In this document: positions 31,910 to 31,939 of the stretch, one piece after another
How positions within the stretch are numbered: position 1 is the first letter of the stretch
Layout of the letters: each line of letters begins with the position of its first letter
Source: RGIG4608 sp964534905
GTDB taxonomy: Bacteria > Bacillota > Clostridia > Oscillospirales > CAG-272
Reading direction: 5' to 3'
Assembly (NCBI GenBank): GCA_964534905.1
Contig: CAZHPZ010000009.1
Coordinates: 1 to 31,939, forward strand
DNA length: 31,939 nt
Translations under genes and position numbers: made by a program
The notes under the pieces: model-generated
The model's database searches: none
The model's input: only the letters and a program-made list of their open reading frames with translations
What the model was told of the DNA's origin: nothing

Positions 31910-31939
31910 TGCGTAAGATAAATGTACCGCTGTTCTTAG

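Overview
The window looks like a chromosomal segment of an anaerobic, low-to-moderate GC Firmicute (class Clostridia, gut type). The evidence is a pyruvate formate-lyase system, the LL-diaminopimelate aminotransferase route to lysine and cell wall, RNase J, an SpoVT/AbrB-type regulator, a GlpA/GlpB/DUF1667 dehydrogenase set, and SigA-type promoters that mostly match TTGACA-17-TATAAT. I see no rRNA, tRNA, CRISPR, phage or transposase gene. The species cannot be named from sequence alone.

Region 1 (1-6431, minus strand) is one operon reading mreD, a CPBP membrane protease, a class B penicillin-binding protein, mnmG and tcdA, the last cut by the window edge. It joins cell elongation to tRNA modification. 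mreD appears to start at a CTG codon. Region 2 (6474-7765, plus) holds a small cytosolic pectinesterase-like gene and an AbrB regulator with a C-terminal zinc knuckle. Region 3 (7818-9087) holds a MITE-like element whose right inverted repeat forms the end of an AT-rich DUF559 endonuclease gene, followed by a zinc-ribbon protein. Region 4 (9101-13555, minus) holds a membrane-anchored parvulin-type foldase and an RNase J with a long lysine-rich N-terminal tail and a structured leader.

Region 5 (13604-15706, plus) is a ROK sugar kinase with a DusB-type tRNA dihydrouridine synthase. Region 6 (15941-20584, minus) is the most interesting part. It is a tight six-gene operon under one perfect promoter with a palindromic operator over the start site: a TetR regulator, a flavin-reductase-like protein ending in a segment like the PCP_red domain of protochlorophyllide reductase, an atypical SDR resembling divinyl-chlorophyllide vinyl reductases, a DUF1295 membrane protein, an unknown membrane protein, and a protein that resembles ferredoxin-dependent bilin reductases. 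Three of the five structural genes independently point to tetrapyrrole chemistry, so I propose an inducible linear or cyclic tetrapyrrole reduction system in a non-photosynthetic anaerobe. This is inference from remembered family patterns and needs profile searches.

Region 7 (20797-23882, plus) is pflB-pflA, expressed divergently from the operon above. Region 8 (24221-26258, minus) is dapF-dapL for meso-diaminopimelate and lysine. Region 9 (26318-27711, plus) is a PlsC-like acyltransferase with an extra zinc ribbon and C-terminal domain. Region 10 (27904-31909, minus) is a GlpA-like, GlpB-like, DUF1667 and aldo/keto reductase operon. The convergent gap at 27712-27903 contains a large perfect-looking hairpin, with a diverged half copy at about 24076.
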